Assembly (NCBI GenBank): GCA_934563745.1 | Contig: CAKTHE010000005.1 | Coordinates: forward strand, 1-64,000 | Length of the DNA stretch: 64,000 nucleotides | From: an uncultured Dysosmobacter sp. | GTDB lineage: Bacteria > Bacillota > Clostridia > Oscillospirales > Oscillospiraceae | Direction: 5' to 3' | Shown here: positions 16,205 to 26,552 of the stretch, piece by piece | Layout of the letters: every line of letters starts with the position of its first letter | How positions within the stretch are numbered: position 1 is the first letter of the stretch | Position numbers and translations under genes: made by a program | Notes under the pieces: generated by a model | Seen by the model: only the letters and a program-made list of their open reading frames with translations | The model's database searches: none | What the model was told of the DNA's origin: nothing

Positions 16205-17743
16205 ATGAAACATCGCATTCTTTCCCTGGTCCTGGCTCTTGTGCTGGTCCTGGGCCTGGCTGCCTGCGGCAACGGCGGCAGCAAAGGCGGCTCCAGCTCC
16301 GGCGGCGCCAAGGACATGAGCGATCGGACCGACGTGATTTACGGTCTGACCAGCGACATCGCTTCCTTCGACCCCACCTACACCACCGACCAAATCACCA
16401 ACATCATCTATCGCCAGCTGTATGATACGCTGGTCGAGAAGGACAAGGATGGCAACTGGGTCGGCAAGCTGGCCAAATCCTGGTCCATCTCCGAGGATGA
16501 GTGCACCTACACCTTCAAGCTGCGTCAGGATGTGGTCTGCCACGACGGCACGCCCTTCAACGCCGACGACGTGGTTTACTCCATCAACCGTCTGCTGGAA
16601 TCCGCCGCCTTCGGCTCCGGCATGGTGAACATGACCGACTGCACCAAGGTGGACGACTACACCGTTGAGATCCACCTGTCCAATCCGTACCCCGCCACGC
16701 TGGAGGTTCTGCTGGGCTTCGGCCGCATCGCCTGCTGCCACAACGAGGACTATGAGACCAACCCCATCGGCACCGGTCCTTACAAGTTCGTCTCCCGCAG
16801 CTCCGGCGACAACATCAAGATGGTCGCTTTCGATCAGTACTATCTGGGCGAAGCCGCCATCAAGGATCTGACCTTCAAGATTATCACCGACTCCACCTCT
16901 CAGATCGCCGCTCTGCAGAAGGGCGAGCTGGACTTCCTGACCCACTGCCCCCTGACCGCCAAGAACACGGTCGAGTCTGACAGCAACCTGGTCTGGAACG
17001 AGACCAACTTCCGCGGCAACGTCTGGGTCAGCATGTGCGAGAACAAGGCTCCCTTCGACAACGTCCTGGCCCGTAAGGCCGTCCAGTACTGCGTGGACAA
17101 GCAGGCCATCCTGGTGGGCGGTTCCGAAGGCATGGGCGTGACCATGAACACCATCTTCCCGGCCGACGTTCCCTGCTCTCCCGAGAAGGACTACACCCCC
17201 GAGTACAGCTATGACGTTTCCAAGGCCAAGGAATACCTGGATCAGTACAAGGCCGCCGTTGGTGTGAGCGATGTCTCCATCACCATTCTGGCTCCCGATA
17301 CCGCCATGTACCTGCAGCCCGCCATCACCCTGGAAGGCATGCTGCGTGACGCCGGCTTCACCGTCACCACCGAGCAGATCGACCGCGCCACCTTCTGGGC
17401 TTCCATGTATGCCGGCAACTATCAGATCGCCGTCACCGGTACGTCCTATCCCGTCAACGACTCGGACGGCAACTACATCTACTTCCACTCTCAGTCCGGC
17501 CAGAACTACCTGAAGGTCAGCCTGCCCGAGCTGGACGCTGCCTTCGAGAAGGGCCGTCAGACCTCTGACGAGGCCGAGCGTACCGCGGCTTACGCCGAGG
17601 TCCAGAAGATCCTCGACGACAACGCTGTCGTGGTGCCTCTGCATCAGCCCGCCAACGCCGTGGCCTACAACGCGGCTCTCAAGGGCGTGGATACCACCAA
17701 CGACCTGTATCAGCACTTCGTTTACGACTGGTCCTGGAAGTAA
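16205..17743 (+). CDS. oligopeptide-binding lipoprotein (SBP family 5)
   Basis: 512 residues. It has a lipoprotein signal peptide with lipobox LAAC (Cys21) and a Gly/Ser-rich linker. The mature domain is of the OppA/DppA type (SBP_bac_5) with the family pattern SWSISEDECTYTFKLR and DGTPFNADDVVYS. It captures peptides or related ligands outside the membrane for the permeases encoded next. The ATG follows a perfect AGGAGG. Codon choice is strongly biased and regular, consistent with high expression. Hairpins on both sides of the gene suggest it is expressed above the permease genes. Ligand specificity is not deducible; the flanking M19 proteins point to short peptides. Confidence 0.92.
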   Translation: MKHRILSLVLALVLVLGLAACGNGGSKGGSSSGGAKDMSDRTDVIYGLTSDIASFDPTYTTDQITNIIYRQLYDTLVEKDKDGNWVGKLAKSWSISEDECTYTFKLRQDVVCHDGTPFNADDVVYSINRLLESAAFGSGMVNMTDCTKVDDYTVEIHLSNPYPATLEVLLGFGRIACCHNEDYETNPIGTGPYKFVSRSSGDNIKMVAFDQYYLGEAAIKDLTFKIITDSTSQIAALQKGELDFLTHCPLTAKNTVESDSNLVWNETNFRGNVWVSMCENKAPFDNVLARKAVQYCVDKQAILVGGSEGMGVTMNTIFPADVPCSPEKDYTPEYSYDVSKAKEYLDQYKAAVGVSDVSITILAPDTAMYLQPAITLEGMLRDAGFTVTTEQIDRATFWASMYAGNYQIAVTGTSYPVNDSDGNYIYFHSQSGQNYLKVSLPELDAAFEKGRQTSDEAERTAAYAEVQKILDDNAVVVPLHQPANAVAYNAALKGVDTTNDLYQHFVYDWSWK

Positions 17744-17781
17744 GCTGCTGACGCTGCGGCTTTCAACATGAACCCCTGATT

Positions 17782-17827
17782 CGGAAGGGTACGAGCGGCA
17801 AGGATACTGCGTGCCCGTACCCTTCCG
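17782..17827 (+). terminator. post-binding-protein hairpin (partial terminator)
   Basis: GGAAGGGTACG and CGTACCCTTCC arms (11-12 bp) with a 22-base loop, followed by ATTTTATATT. The position between binding-protein and permease genes is typical of an element that lowers downstream expression. Confidence 0.55.
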
Positions 17828-17867
17828 GCCATTTTATATTCTGCTTCCGCAGAGGAAAGGAATCGCC

Positions 17868-18812
17868 GTGTTAAAGTATATTGGAAAGCGGCTGTTGGTT
17901 CTCATTCCTGTCCTTCTGGGCGTATCTTTTCTGGTATTTTCCATTCTTGCTATGATGCCGGAGGATGTCGCATCCATTCAGTTGGGTATCTCCGCCACTC
18001 CCGAGGGCATCGAGATCTGGAACGAGGCACACGGCCTGAACGACCCGTTTCTGGTTCGCTATTTAAGCTATATGAAAGGCCTGCTGACCGGTGACCTGGG
18101 CATCTCCTGGTCCACCAACACCCCCATTGCAACCGAATTCATTCAGCGCATCCCCTCCACGCTGGCCCTGGCCGGCGGGTGCATTGTCCTGGTCGTTCTG
18201 ATCGGCGTGCCCGTGGGGATCATTTCCGCTATCAAGCAGTACAGCATTTTCGATAACGTCACCCGCCTGTTGGCCATGCTGCTGACCAGCCTGCCCGCTT
18301 TCTGGCTGGGTCTTCTGCTGATCCTGAAGTTCTCTCTGGATCTGGACATTTTCCCCGCTACCGGCGGAGGCGACATCATGCACTATATTCTGCCATGGAT
18401 CACTCTGTCCGCCGCCATGGCCGCGCAGATGATCCGTATGACCCGCTCCACCATGCTGGAGGTCATCCGGGCCGACTATGTGCAGACGGCCCGGGCCAAG
18501 GGCGCCAAGCCCATGCGCATCGTGATGGTGCACGAGCTGCGCAACGCCCTGCTGCCCATTATCACCGTCATCGGCATCATCCTGGGTCAGACCCTGGGCG
18601 GCGCCATCGTGACGGAGACCATTTTCGCCTTGCCCGGCGTGGGCACCTATCTGCTGCAGGGCATCAAAAAATACGACATGCCGGTGGTGATGATCAGCGT
18701 TCTGTTCATCGCCGCCATGATCGGCCTCATCAACCTGGTGGTGGATGTGCTGTATCTTTATATTGATCCGCGGCTCCGCAGCCAGTTTATGAAAGGGTAT
18801 GTGTCGAAGTGA
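17868..18812 (+). CDS. peptide ABC transporter permease 1 (OppB/DppB-like)
   Basis: 314 residues with six predicted membrane helices. The N-terminal motif LLVLIPVLLGVSFLVF is typical of OppB/DppB. The cytoplasmic EAA-loop equivalent (DYVQTARAKGAKPMRIVMVHELRNALLP) contacts the ATPases. It forms the channel with the second permease. The start is the GTG at 17868 after AGAGGAAAGGA; the upstream in-frame stretch crosses the hairpin and is not coding. The stop overlaps the next gene by one base (TGATG). Confidence 0.92.
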   Translation: MLKYIGKRLLVLIPVLLGVSFLVFSILAMMPEDVASIQLGISATPEGIEIWNEAHGLNDPFLVRYLSYMKGLLTGDLGISWSTNTPIATEFIQRIPSTLALAGGCIVLVVLIGVPVGIISAIKQYSIFDNVTRLLAMLLTSLPAFWLGLLLILKFSLDLDIFPATGGGDIMHYILPWITLSAAMAAQMIRMTRSTMLEVIRADYVQTARAKGAKPMRIVMVHELRNALLPIITVIGIILGQTLGGAIVTETIFALPGVGTYLLQGIKKYDMPVVMISVLFIAAMIGLINLVVDVLYLYIDPRLRSQFMKGYVSK

Positions 18813-19705
18813 TGAAAAAGAAAACAACGGATATTCCCGCTGACGCACTGCCCCGCAGAAGAGGCCGCTTTGCCTCCATCTGCCTGCGCTTCAGCAAGAA
18901 TAAAATGGCCATGCTGGGCCTGATCCTGTTTTTGGTGGTGGTGTTTTTCGCGGTCTTTGCCGACGCCTTCGCCGATTACGACGCCCAGGCCATCAAGCAG
19001 AATGTCTATGAAAAGTATCAAAGCCCCAACGAAAAGCACATCTTCGGAACGGACAGCTACGGCCGGGACCTGTTCGCCCGTATTATCTTCGGCGCCCGGC
19101 TGAGCCTGGTCATCTCCCTGAGCACCGTGGGCATCTCCCTGGTGCTGGGCTGCATTCTCGGTGCCCTGACCGCATACTACGGCGGCCTGTTTGACAGCAT
19201 CGTCATGCGGATCGTAGACGTGTTCCTGGCCGTTCCCATGACGCTGATGGCCGTCACCGTCGTGGCTGCCCTGGGCTCCAGCATTCCCAACCTGATCCTG
19301 GCCCTGACCATTTCCATGGTGCCGCCCTTTGTGCGCATCGTCCGCTCGGCGGTGCTGCAGGTAAAGGGGTCCGACTACATAGAAGCCGCCAAGGCCTACG
19401 GCTCCGGCAGTGCGCGGATCATCATGACCCATGTGCTGCCCAACGCCATTGGCCCCATCATCGTGCAGGCCACGCTGAACCTGGCGTCCGTGCTGCTGAG
19501 CGTCGCGGCCCTGGGCTTTATCGGTCTGGGCGTGCCGTCGCCCACGCCGGAGTGGGGCACCATGCTGGCCGAGGCCAAAGAGCAGATGCGTTATTATCCC
19601 TATCTGGTCATCATCCCCGGTGTTGCCATCGCGGTCACCGTGCTGGCCATCAACCTGATCGGCGACGGCCTGCGGGACGCGCTGGATCCGAAACTGAAGA
19701 ACTGA
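18812..19705 (+). CDS. peptide ABC transporter permease 2 (OppC/DppC-like)
   Basis: 297 residues. There is an N-terminal cytoplasmic tail, one helix, an extracytoplasmic loop with the OppC-type HIFGTDSYGRDLFARII motif, then five further helices. The ATPase-docking loop is DYIEAAKAYGSGSARIIMTHVLPN. It pairs with the permease encoded just upstream. The ATG at 18812 shares one base with the preceding stop; a GTG three bases earlier is possible but unneeded. Confidence 0.92.
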   Translation: MKKKTTDIPADALPRRRGRFASICLRFSKNKMAMLGLILFLVVVFFAVFADAFADYDAQAIKQNVYEKYQSPNEKHIFGTDSYGRDLFARIIFGARLSLVISLSTVGISLVLGCILGALTAYYGGLFDSIVMRIVDVFLAVPMTLMAVTVVAALGSSIPNLILALTISMVPPFVRIVRSAVLQVKGSDYIEAAKAYGSGSARIIMTHVLPNAIGPIIVQATLNLASVLLSVAALGFIGLGVPSPTPEWGTMLAEAKEQMRYYPYLVIIPGVAIAVTVLAINLIGDGLRDALDPKLKN

Positions 19706-19717
19706 GGAGGCTGCCAG

Positions 19718-20722
19718 ATGAGTTTTTTGGAAATCAAAGACCTCCATGTCGAGTATAAGACCGACGACGGCCTGGTCTATGCCGTCAACGGCGTGAATCT
19801 GTCCCTGGAAAAGGGCGAGACCCTGGGCCTGGTGGGGGAGACCGGCGCCGGCAAAACCACCACGGCGCTGAGCATCCTGCGCCTGCTGCCCCAGCGGGTC
19901 GGCCGCATCTCCGGCGGCACCATCACCTTCAACGGGGAGGACATCACCGCAATTCCCGAGGCCAAAATGCGGGAGATCCGGGGCAACCAGATCTCCATGG
20001 TCTTCCAGGACCCCATGACCAGCCTCAACCCCATTCAGCCCGTGGGCAAGCAGATCGAGGAGGCTGTGCTTCTGCACACCGATCTGAACGCGGAGGAGCG
20101 GGCCAAGCGCGTCGATGAGATGATGGAGGCGGTGGGCCTGCTGGCCTCCCGGAAGAATGAATATCCCCATCAGTTCTCCGGCGGCATGAAGCAGCGCATC
20201 GTCATCGCCATCGCCCTGGCCTGCAACCCCACGCTGCTGCTGGCGGACGAGCCCACCACCGCCCTGGACGTGACCATTCAGGCCCAGGTGCTGCAGATGA
20301 TGAACGACCTCAAGCGCAAGCTGGGCACCGCCATGCTGCTCATCACCCACGATCTGGGCGTTGTGGCCCAGACCTGCGACAAGGTGGCCATCATGTACGC
20401 CGGCCGCATTGTGGAGTCCGGCACCGTGCAGGATATTTACGAGGGCACAGTGCACCATCCCTACACGGTGGGCCTGTTTAACTCCATCCCCGAGATGAAC
20501 ACCGAGTCGGACCGGCTGAGCCCCATTCCCGGCCTGATGCCCGATCCCATGATCATTCAGCGCGGCTGTGCCTTCGCGGACCGCTGCCCTCACTGCACCG
20601 AGCGCTGCAAGCAGGAGCAGCCCGCCAACCACACCCGTGGAAGCCATTCCATCGCCTGCTTCCGCTATGAGGACTGGGACAATGCCGCCAACGGCGGAGA
20701 GGAGGCCGAAGAGCATGTCTGA
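19718..20722 (+). CDS. peptide ABC transporter ATPase 1 (OppD/DppD-like)
   Basis: 334 residues. Walker A GETGAGKTT (40-48), signature FSGGMKQRI, Walker B LLLADEPTTALD and the switch His (THDLG) are all intact. The C-terminal oligopeptide-transporter extension has a CxxxxxxC pattern (GCAFADRCPHC). It hydrolyses ATP to drive import through the two permeases together with the next gene's product. AGGAGG precedes the ATG. The stop overlaps the following start by eight bases. Confidence 0.93.
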   Translation: MSFLEIKDLHVEYKTDDGLVYAVNGVNLSLEKGETLGLVGETGAGKTTTALSILRLLPQRVGRISGGTITFNGEDITAIPEAKMREIRGNQISMVFQDPMTSLNPIQPVGKQIEEAVLLHTDLNAEERAKRVDEMMEAVGLLASRKNEYPHQFSGGMKQRIVIAIALACNPTLLLADEPTTALDVTIQAQVLQMMNDLKRKLGTAMLLITHDLGVVAQTCDKVAIMYAGRIVESGTVQDIYEGTVHHPYTVGLFNSIPEMNTESDRLSPIPGLMPDPMIIQRGCAFADRCPHCTERCKQEQPANHTRGSHSIACFRYEDWDNAANGGEEAEEHV

Positions 20723-21668
20723 TACCCCCATCATTCAAACCAAAGAGCTGACCCGCTACTTCAAGACCAGCCGCGGCCTGCTTCATGCCGTGGACCATGT
20801 GAACCTGTCCATTCCCAAAAACAAGACCCTGGGCGTGGTGGGTGAGTCCGGCTGCGGCAAGTCCACCCTGGGCCGCACGGTGCTGCGCCTGATCGAGCCC
20901 ACCAGCGGCGAGATCCTTTATAAGGGCCAGAACATCGTGGACTATAATGCCCATCAGCTGCAGGAGCTGCGCAAATCCATCCAGATCATTTTCCAGGATC
21001 CCTACGCCAGCCTGAACCCCCGAAAAACCGTCAGTGAGCTGATCGCGGACCCCATGAAGGTCTATCACGTGCCCAAGGCCGAGCGCAACGAGCGCGTGCA
21101 GGAGCTGATGGAGACGGTGGGCCTGGCCGAGCGCTTTGCCCAGGCCTTCCCCCACGAGCTGGACGGCGGCCGCCGCCAGCGGATCGGCATTGCCCGGGCC
21201 CTCTCCCTGGAGCCGGAGTTCATCGTCTGCGACGAGCCCGTCTCCGCTCTGGACGTGTCCATTCAGGCGCAGATCCTGAACCTTCTGATGGATCTGCAGG
21301 ATTCCAAGGGCCTTACGTATATGTTCATCACCCACGATCTGAGCGTGGTGCGTCACATTTCGGACGAGATCATCGTCATGTATCTGGGCGTGGTGGTGGA
21401 GCGCTCCCCGGCCAAGGAGCTTTTCAGCCATCCCCTGCACCCCTATACCAAAGAGCTGATCAAAGCCATCCCCATTCCGGATCTGAAGCCGGAGCACCGG
21501 CTGGTCAACAGCCTGCGGGGCGAGGTATCCGACCCCATTGAGCCGCCGGAGCGCTGCCGTTTCGCGCCCCGCTGCGCCTACTGCACGGAAGAGTGCCTGC
21601 ATCGGGCCCCTACCCTTAAGGACATGGGCGGCGGGCATCAGGTGGCCTGCCTTCTGTGCGACAAATAA
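20715..21668 (+). CDS. peptide ABC transporter ATPase 2 (OppF/DppF-like)
   Basis: 317 residues. Walker [10 protein letters not shown], Walker [13 protein letters not shown] and C-terminal cysteines ([10 protein letters not shown]) of the Opp/Dpp subfamily are present. The ABC signature reads LDGGRRQR instead of LSGGQ. That variant is common in OppF proteins and does not by itself imply loss of function. The start MSDTPIIQT overlaps the end of the partner ATPase gene. It completes a five-component importer. Confidence 0.93.
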   Translation: MSDTPIIQTKELTRYFKTSRGLLHAVDHVNLSIPKNKTLGVVGESGCGKSTLGRTVLRLIEPTSGEILYKGQNIVDYNAHQLQELRKSIQIIFQDPYASLNPRKTVSELIADPMKVYHVPKAERNERVQELMETVGLAERFAQAFPHELDGGRRQRIGIARALSLEPEFIVCDEPVSALDVSIQAQILNLLMDLQDSKGLTYMFITHDLSVVRHISDEIIVMYLGVVVERSPAKELFSHPLHPYTKELIKAIPIPDLKPEHRLVNSLRGEVSDPIEPPERCRFAPRCAYCTEECLHRAPTLKDMGGGHQVACLLCDK

Positions 21669-21702
21669 GTTTCCCTATCCATTTTTCATCTTTTTTTCAC
21701 GC

Positions 21703-21757
21703 GTCCCGGACCGGCCGCACCTGCCTGCGGCAGATGCGGCCGGTCCGGGACCTTTTT
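21703..21757 (+). terminator. 17-bp stem-loop terminator after the ABC genes
   Basis: Perfect 17-bp arms (21703-21719 and 21735-21751, starting GTCCCGGACCGG), 15-base loop, then CCTTTTTG. A second M19 gene follows, so it may reduce rather than end expression. Confidence 0.8.
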
Positions 21758-21852
21758 GCACCCCGTTTTGCAACAGCGGAACGTCCCCTCCGCTGCCCAC
21801 AGGGCCGTTCCGCCAAAAAACAATTGCGGCAGCAGAAAAGGAGCGTAATACG

Positions 21853-23001
21853 ATGGATGTAAAAAATCTGACTCCCGACGCATGCTGGGACCTGGTCGGT
21901 CTGGCTTCCGAGCGCTGGCAGTGCGGCGACGATCCCGAGGACAAGGCCCTGTGCCTTGCGTGCAACGACCTGGTCTCGCCGGAGGCTGCCCAACTGCATC
22001 GGGACGCCCTGATCATCGACGCCTGCGCCTTCAATGTGGTGCACTACGGCTGGCGTCTGCAGGCCGCCGGCGCTACCGCCATCAATTGTACGGTGCCAGG
22101 CGTCTTTGACAATGCCGGCGACGCCTTCCGAGCCATGGTGAGTCACTACGGCGTAGCCGGCAGCGATCCCCGCTTCCGCCTGATCCTAACCCCGGAGGAT
22201 ATTCTGGAAGCCAAAAAGGCCCATCAGACCGGTCTGATCCTGGGGGCCCAGGGCTGCAACTTTGTGCAGGCCTTCAATCTGGAGCCTATGATCCAGGCCT
22301 TTTCCCGGCTGGGCCTGCGGGTGATGCAGATCGGCTATAATTACCGCAGCTTTGTCTCCGGTGGCTGCTTCGATCCCACCAACCCCGGCCTTTCCGAGTA
22401 TGCGCCGGGCCTGATCCGTTTGATGGAGCGCTACGGCATCACCGTGGATCTGAGTCATGTGGGCGAGCGCTCCACCCTGGAGGCCATGGATCTGGCGGAA
22501 AAGCCTCAGATCTTCAGTCACTCCAATCCCAAGGCCCTTTTTGACCACGCCCGGAACATCACCGACGAGCAGGCCAAAAAGTGCGCGGCCACCGGCGGCG
22601 TCATCGGCGTGACCGGCTACAACATCATGCTCTGGGACGGCAAGCGCTTCCCCGACGCCGACCGCTTTGTGGATGCCATCTGCTATTTCTGCGACCTGGT
22701 GGGCGTGGACCATGTGGGCGTCGGCATGGACTCCACCGCCACCGAGGGCTGCTATCCCCGGGAGGAGGTCCATTACTTCGCCAAGCTCTCCCGCCTGACC
22801 TCCGGCGACAACGACCCGGGCTATCAGTCCATCCGGGCCGGCCGGCCCCTGGCGCTGGCCGCTTCCACGGAGGGGCTGATGTGCCTTGCCAACTGGGTCT
22901 GCCTGTTTGATAAGCTCTTAAAGCGCGGCTTTACCCCCCAGGAGGTCCGCAAGATCGCCGGTGAAAACTGGCTGCGGGTCTTCCGGGAAACCTGGATCTG
23001 A
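21853..23001 (+). CDS. second M19 family protein with altered metal site
   Basis: 382 residues, clearly paralogous to the protein at 14984. It shares ITVDLSHVGERS, IFSHSNPKALFDH and the C-terminal GENWLRVF. The usual HxD is C58-A-F60 (IIDACAF) and the bridging Glu is Gln133 (GAQGC). H202, H223 and the later Asp (GMDST) remain. Loss of the same ligands in both copies shows that the change predates the duplication or is selected. AAGGAG precedes the ATG. It follows the peptide importer and is separated from it by a strong hairpin, so it may be a lower-level operon member or have its own promoter. Confidence 0.85.
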   Translation: MDVKNLTPDACWDLVGLASERWQCGDDPEDKALCLACNDLVSPEAAQLHRDALIIDACAFNVVHYGWRLQAAGATAINCTVPGVFDNAGDAFRAMVSHYGVAGSDPRFRLILTPEDILEAKKAHQTGLILGAQGCNFVQAFNLEPMIQAFSRLGLRVMQIGYNYRSFVSGGCFDPTNPGLSEYAPGLIRLMERYGITVDLSHVGERSTLEAMDLAEKPQIFSHSNPKALFDHARNITDEQAKKCAATGGVIGVTGYNIMLWDGKRFPDADRFVDAICYFCDLVGVDHVGVGMDSTATEGCYPREEVHYFAKLSRLTSGDNDPGYQSIRAGRPLALAASTEGLMCLANWVCLFDKLLKRGFTPQEVRKIAGENWLRVFRETWI

Positions 23002-23014
23002 CCGGCCGCCTCAT

Positions 23015-23050
23015 CCGCCCCGGACTTTTTCATGGGTCCGGGGCGGTTTT
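23015..23050 (+). terminator. terminator of the peptide operon
   Basis: CCGCCCCGGAC and GTCCGGGGCGG arms followed by TTTT, 13 bases after the stop codon. Confidence 0.8.
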
Positions 23051-23084
23051 GCGCAGCGGGGAGGGCCTGCCTCCGGGCCGGGCC

Positions 23085-23113
23085 TTGTGTCTTAGGCCGC
23101 AAGCGTGTATAAT
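23085..23113 (+). promoter_or_regulatory. putative rnhA promoter
   Basis: TTGTGT, 17 bases, perfect TATAAT; the rnhA start codon lies 85 bases downstream. Confidence 0.6.
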
Positions 23114-23197
23114 AAAGGATCATGTGCGCCGCAGCAGGCAGAGGCGGTCCAGCCGCCTCGCCCGGCCCGCCGGCGCCGGAAGCAGCGAGGAGACCTT

Positions 23198-23635
23198 ATG
23201 AAAACCGTTACGATCTATACCGACGGCGCATGCAGCGGCAATCCCGGCCCCGGCGGCTGGGGCGCCATTTTAATGTACGGCGCCCACAAAAAAGAGCTCT
23301 CCGGCGGCGAGGCGGAAACCACCAACAACCGCATGGAGCTCACCGCCGTCATTGAGGCGCTGGCCTGCCTGAAAGAGCCCTGCACAGTGGAGCTTTGGAG
23401 CGATTCCAAATACGTTATCGACGGTCTGTCCAAGGGCTGGGCCAAGGGCTGGCGGGCCCGGGGCTGGGTGAAAAGCGACAAAAAGCCCGCCCTCAACCCG
23501 GACCTGTGGGGACGCCTGCTGGACCTGACGGAGGTTCACACCCTCCACTATCACTGGGTCAAGGGCCACGCGGAAAACGCCTATAACAACCGCTGCGACG
23601 AGTTGGCCGTGGCCCAGAGCCAGCGGTTCAAGTAA
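23198..23635 (+). CDS. rnhA: ribonuclease HI
   Basis: 145 residues, a full-length RNase HI that cleaves RNA in RNA:DNA hybrids such as Okazaki primers and R-loops. The four acidic catalytic residues are present: D9 (YTDGACSGN), E47 (NNRMEL), D69 (SDSKYV) and D134 (NRCDELA), with the activating H124 (VKGHAEN). The basic handle region ([11 protein letters not shown]) is present, as in the E. coli enzyme. GAGGAGA supports the ATG at 23198. It has its own promoter and appears monocistronic. Confidence 0.95.
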   Translation: MKTVTIYTDGACSGNPGPGGWGAILMYGAHKKELSGGEAETTNNRMELTAVIEALACLKEPCTVELWSDSKYVIDGLSKGWAKGWRARGWVKSDKKPALNPDLWGRLLDLTEVHTLHYHWVKGHAENAYNNRCDELAVAQSQRFK

Positions 23636-23779
23636 CGAAGCCGCACCTCTGCGGGGCAGTACGTTTACAAATCGTTTACATTTCCGTCACGAATCCGCAA
23701 AGTTTCTTGGGTAACGTAAGCATCAGAGATTAGTACCTGCCCAGTACTGTTTTCACCCCCTCCTTTTTTAACCCCCAGC

Positions 23780-23812
23780 AAAAGGCGCCGAGTGTTCGGC
23801 GCCTTTTGTGTT
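23780..23812 (+). terminator. terminator between rnhA and nadE
   Basis: AAAAGGCGCCGA and TCGGCGCCTTTT arms, GTGT loop, followed by GTGTTTT. The rest of 23636-23779 shows no recognisable gene or site. Confidence 0.8.
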
Positions 23813-23817
23813 TTCTC

Positions 23818-23846
23818 TTGCACAAGAAGGGGCTTGCGGGTAAAAT
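23818..23846 (+). promoter_or_regulatory. putative nadE promoter
   Basis: TTGCAC, 17 bases, TAAAAT, directly after the terminator and about 75 bases before the start codon. Confidence 0.65.
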
Positions 23847-23920
23847 AGAGACAGGCATCGTCTTCAACATCCCGGCGGGTGCCAAGACCGCGCCGGGCGG
23901 AGCAAAGGGGAGGTTTTCCA

Positions 23921-25846
<1,926 letters not shown>

Positions 25847-25906
25847 ATGGTTCACCGTCATCAAACCGATCCCCCTTCGGGATCTGAAAAACAGGAGGAA
25901 TTTTTC

Positions 25907-26464
25907 ATGAAACACGATCTGAAGCCCGCTCCCATTCTCTATCCCATGCCCGTCCTCATCGTCGGCACCTATGCCGCCGACGGAACGCCCGACGCCATGA
26001 ACGCCGCCTGGGGCTGCGCCGCCAACTACGACAAGGTGGCCCTGTTCCTGAATCCCGCCCACAAGACCATCGAAAACGTGCTGGCCGCCAAAGCCTTCAC
26101 CGTGGGCATCGCCGACGCCAAGAACCTGGTCCCTGCCGATTATGTGGGCGTGGTTTCCGCCAACGATGTGCCCAACAAGCTGGAAAAGACCGGCTGGCAT
26201 GTGAGCAAGAGCGCCCATGTGAACGCCCCCGTCATTGAGGAGCTGGGCCTGACCCTGGAGTGCGAGCTGGTCAGCTACGACGCCGAAACCAAGTACCTGG
26301 TGGGCAAGATCGTCAATATCGTGGCGGACGAGCGGGTCCTGACCGACGGCAAGGTGGATCCTGCCAAGCTGGATCCCATTTCCTACGATCCCGCCAACAA
26401 CAAGTATCTGCGCATGGGCGAGGTCGTGGGCAGCGCCTTCCACGACGGTGCCGCCCTGAAGTAA
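25907..26464 (+). CDS. flavin reductase-like (FMN-binding split barrel) protein
   Basis: 185 residues. The sequence PMPVLIVGTYAADGTPDAMNAAWG near the N-terminus is characteristic of flavoredoxin/flavin-reductase-like proteins that bind FMN in a split barrel. Later motifs such as HKTIENVLAAKAFTV and a cysteine (LECELVSYD) fit this family. The role may be reduction of flavin or electron transfer in anaerobic redox balance; the partner is unknown. AGGAGGA precedes the ATG. It lies 60 bases after nadE with no terminator between, so the two may be co-transcribed. Confidence 0.85.
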   Translation: MKHDLKPAPILYPMPVLIVGTYAADGTPDAMNAAWGCAANYDKVALFLNPAHKTIENVLAAKAFTVGIADAKNLVPADYVGVVSANDVPNKLEKTGWHVSKSAHVNAPVIEELGLTLECELVSYDAETKYLVGKIVNIVADERVLTDGKVDPAKLDPISYDPANNKYLRMGEVVGSAFHDGAALK

Positions 26465-26499
26465 GGGGACGCGCCCCGGCCTCCGGCCTGGATGAAGTT

Positions 26500-26536
26500 A
26501 AAAAGAGGAAGCACCGCCAAGGTGCTTCCTCTTTTT
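26500..26536. terminator. bidirectional terminator between convergent genes
   Basis: AAAAGAGGAAGCACC and GGTGCTTCCTCTTTT arms, flanked by A- and T-runs. It serves the flavin-reductase-like gene from the left and the histidine kinase from the right. Confidence 0.85.
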
Positions 26537-26552
26537 TATCGGTCCGCGCGCC

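Noticed and set aside
18758..20734. Minus-strand open frame of 658 codons opposite the peptide ABC genes
   Set aside because: Antisense to a permease and an ATPase with all motifs intact; the product is Gly/His/Gln-rich and without a fold signature.
20715..21668. OppF-like ATPase as inactive because of its LDGGRRQR signature
   Set aside because: This variant is common among OppF proteins and the Walker A, Walker B and switch residues are intact.
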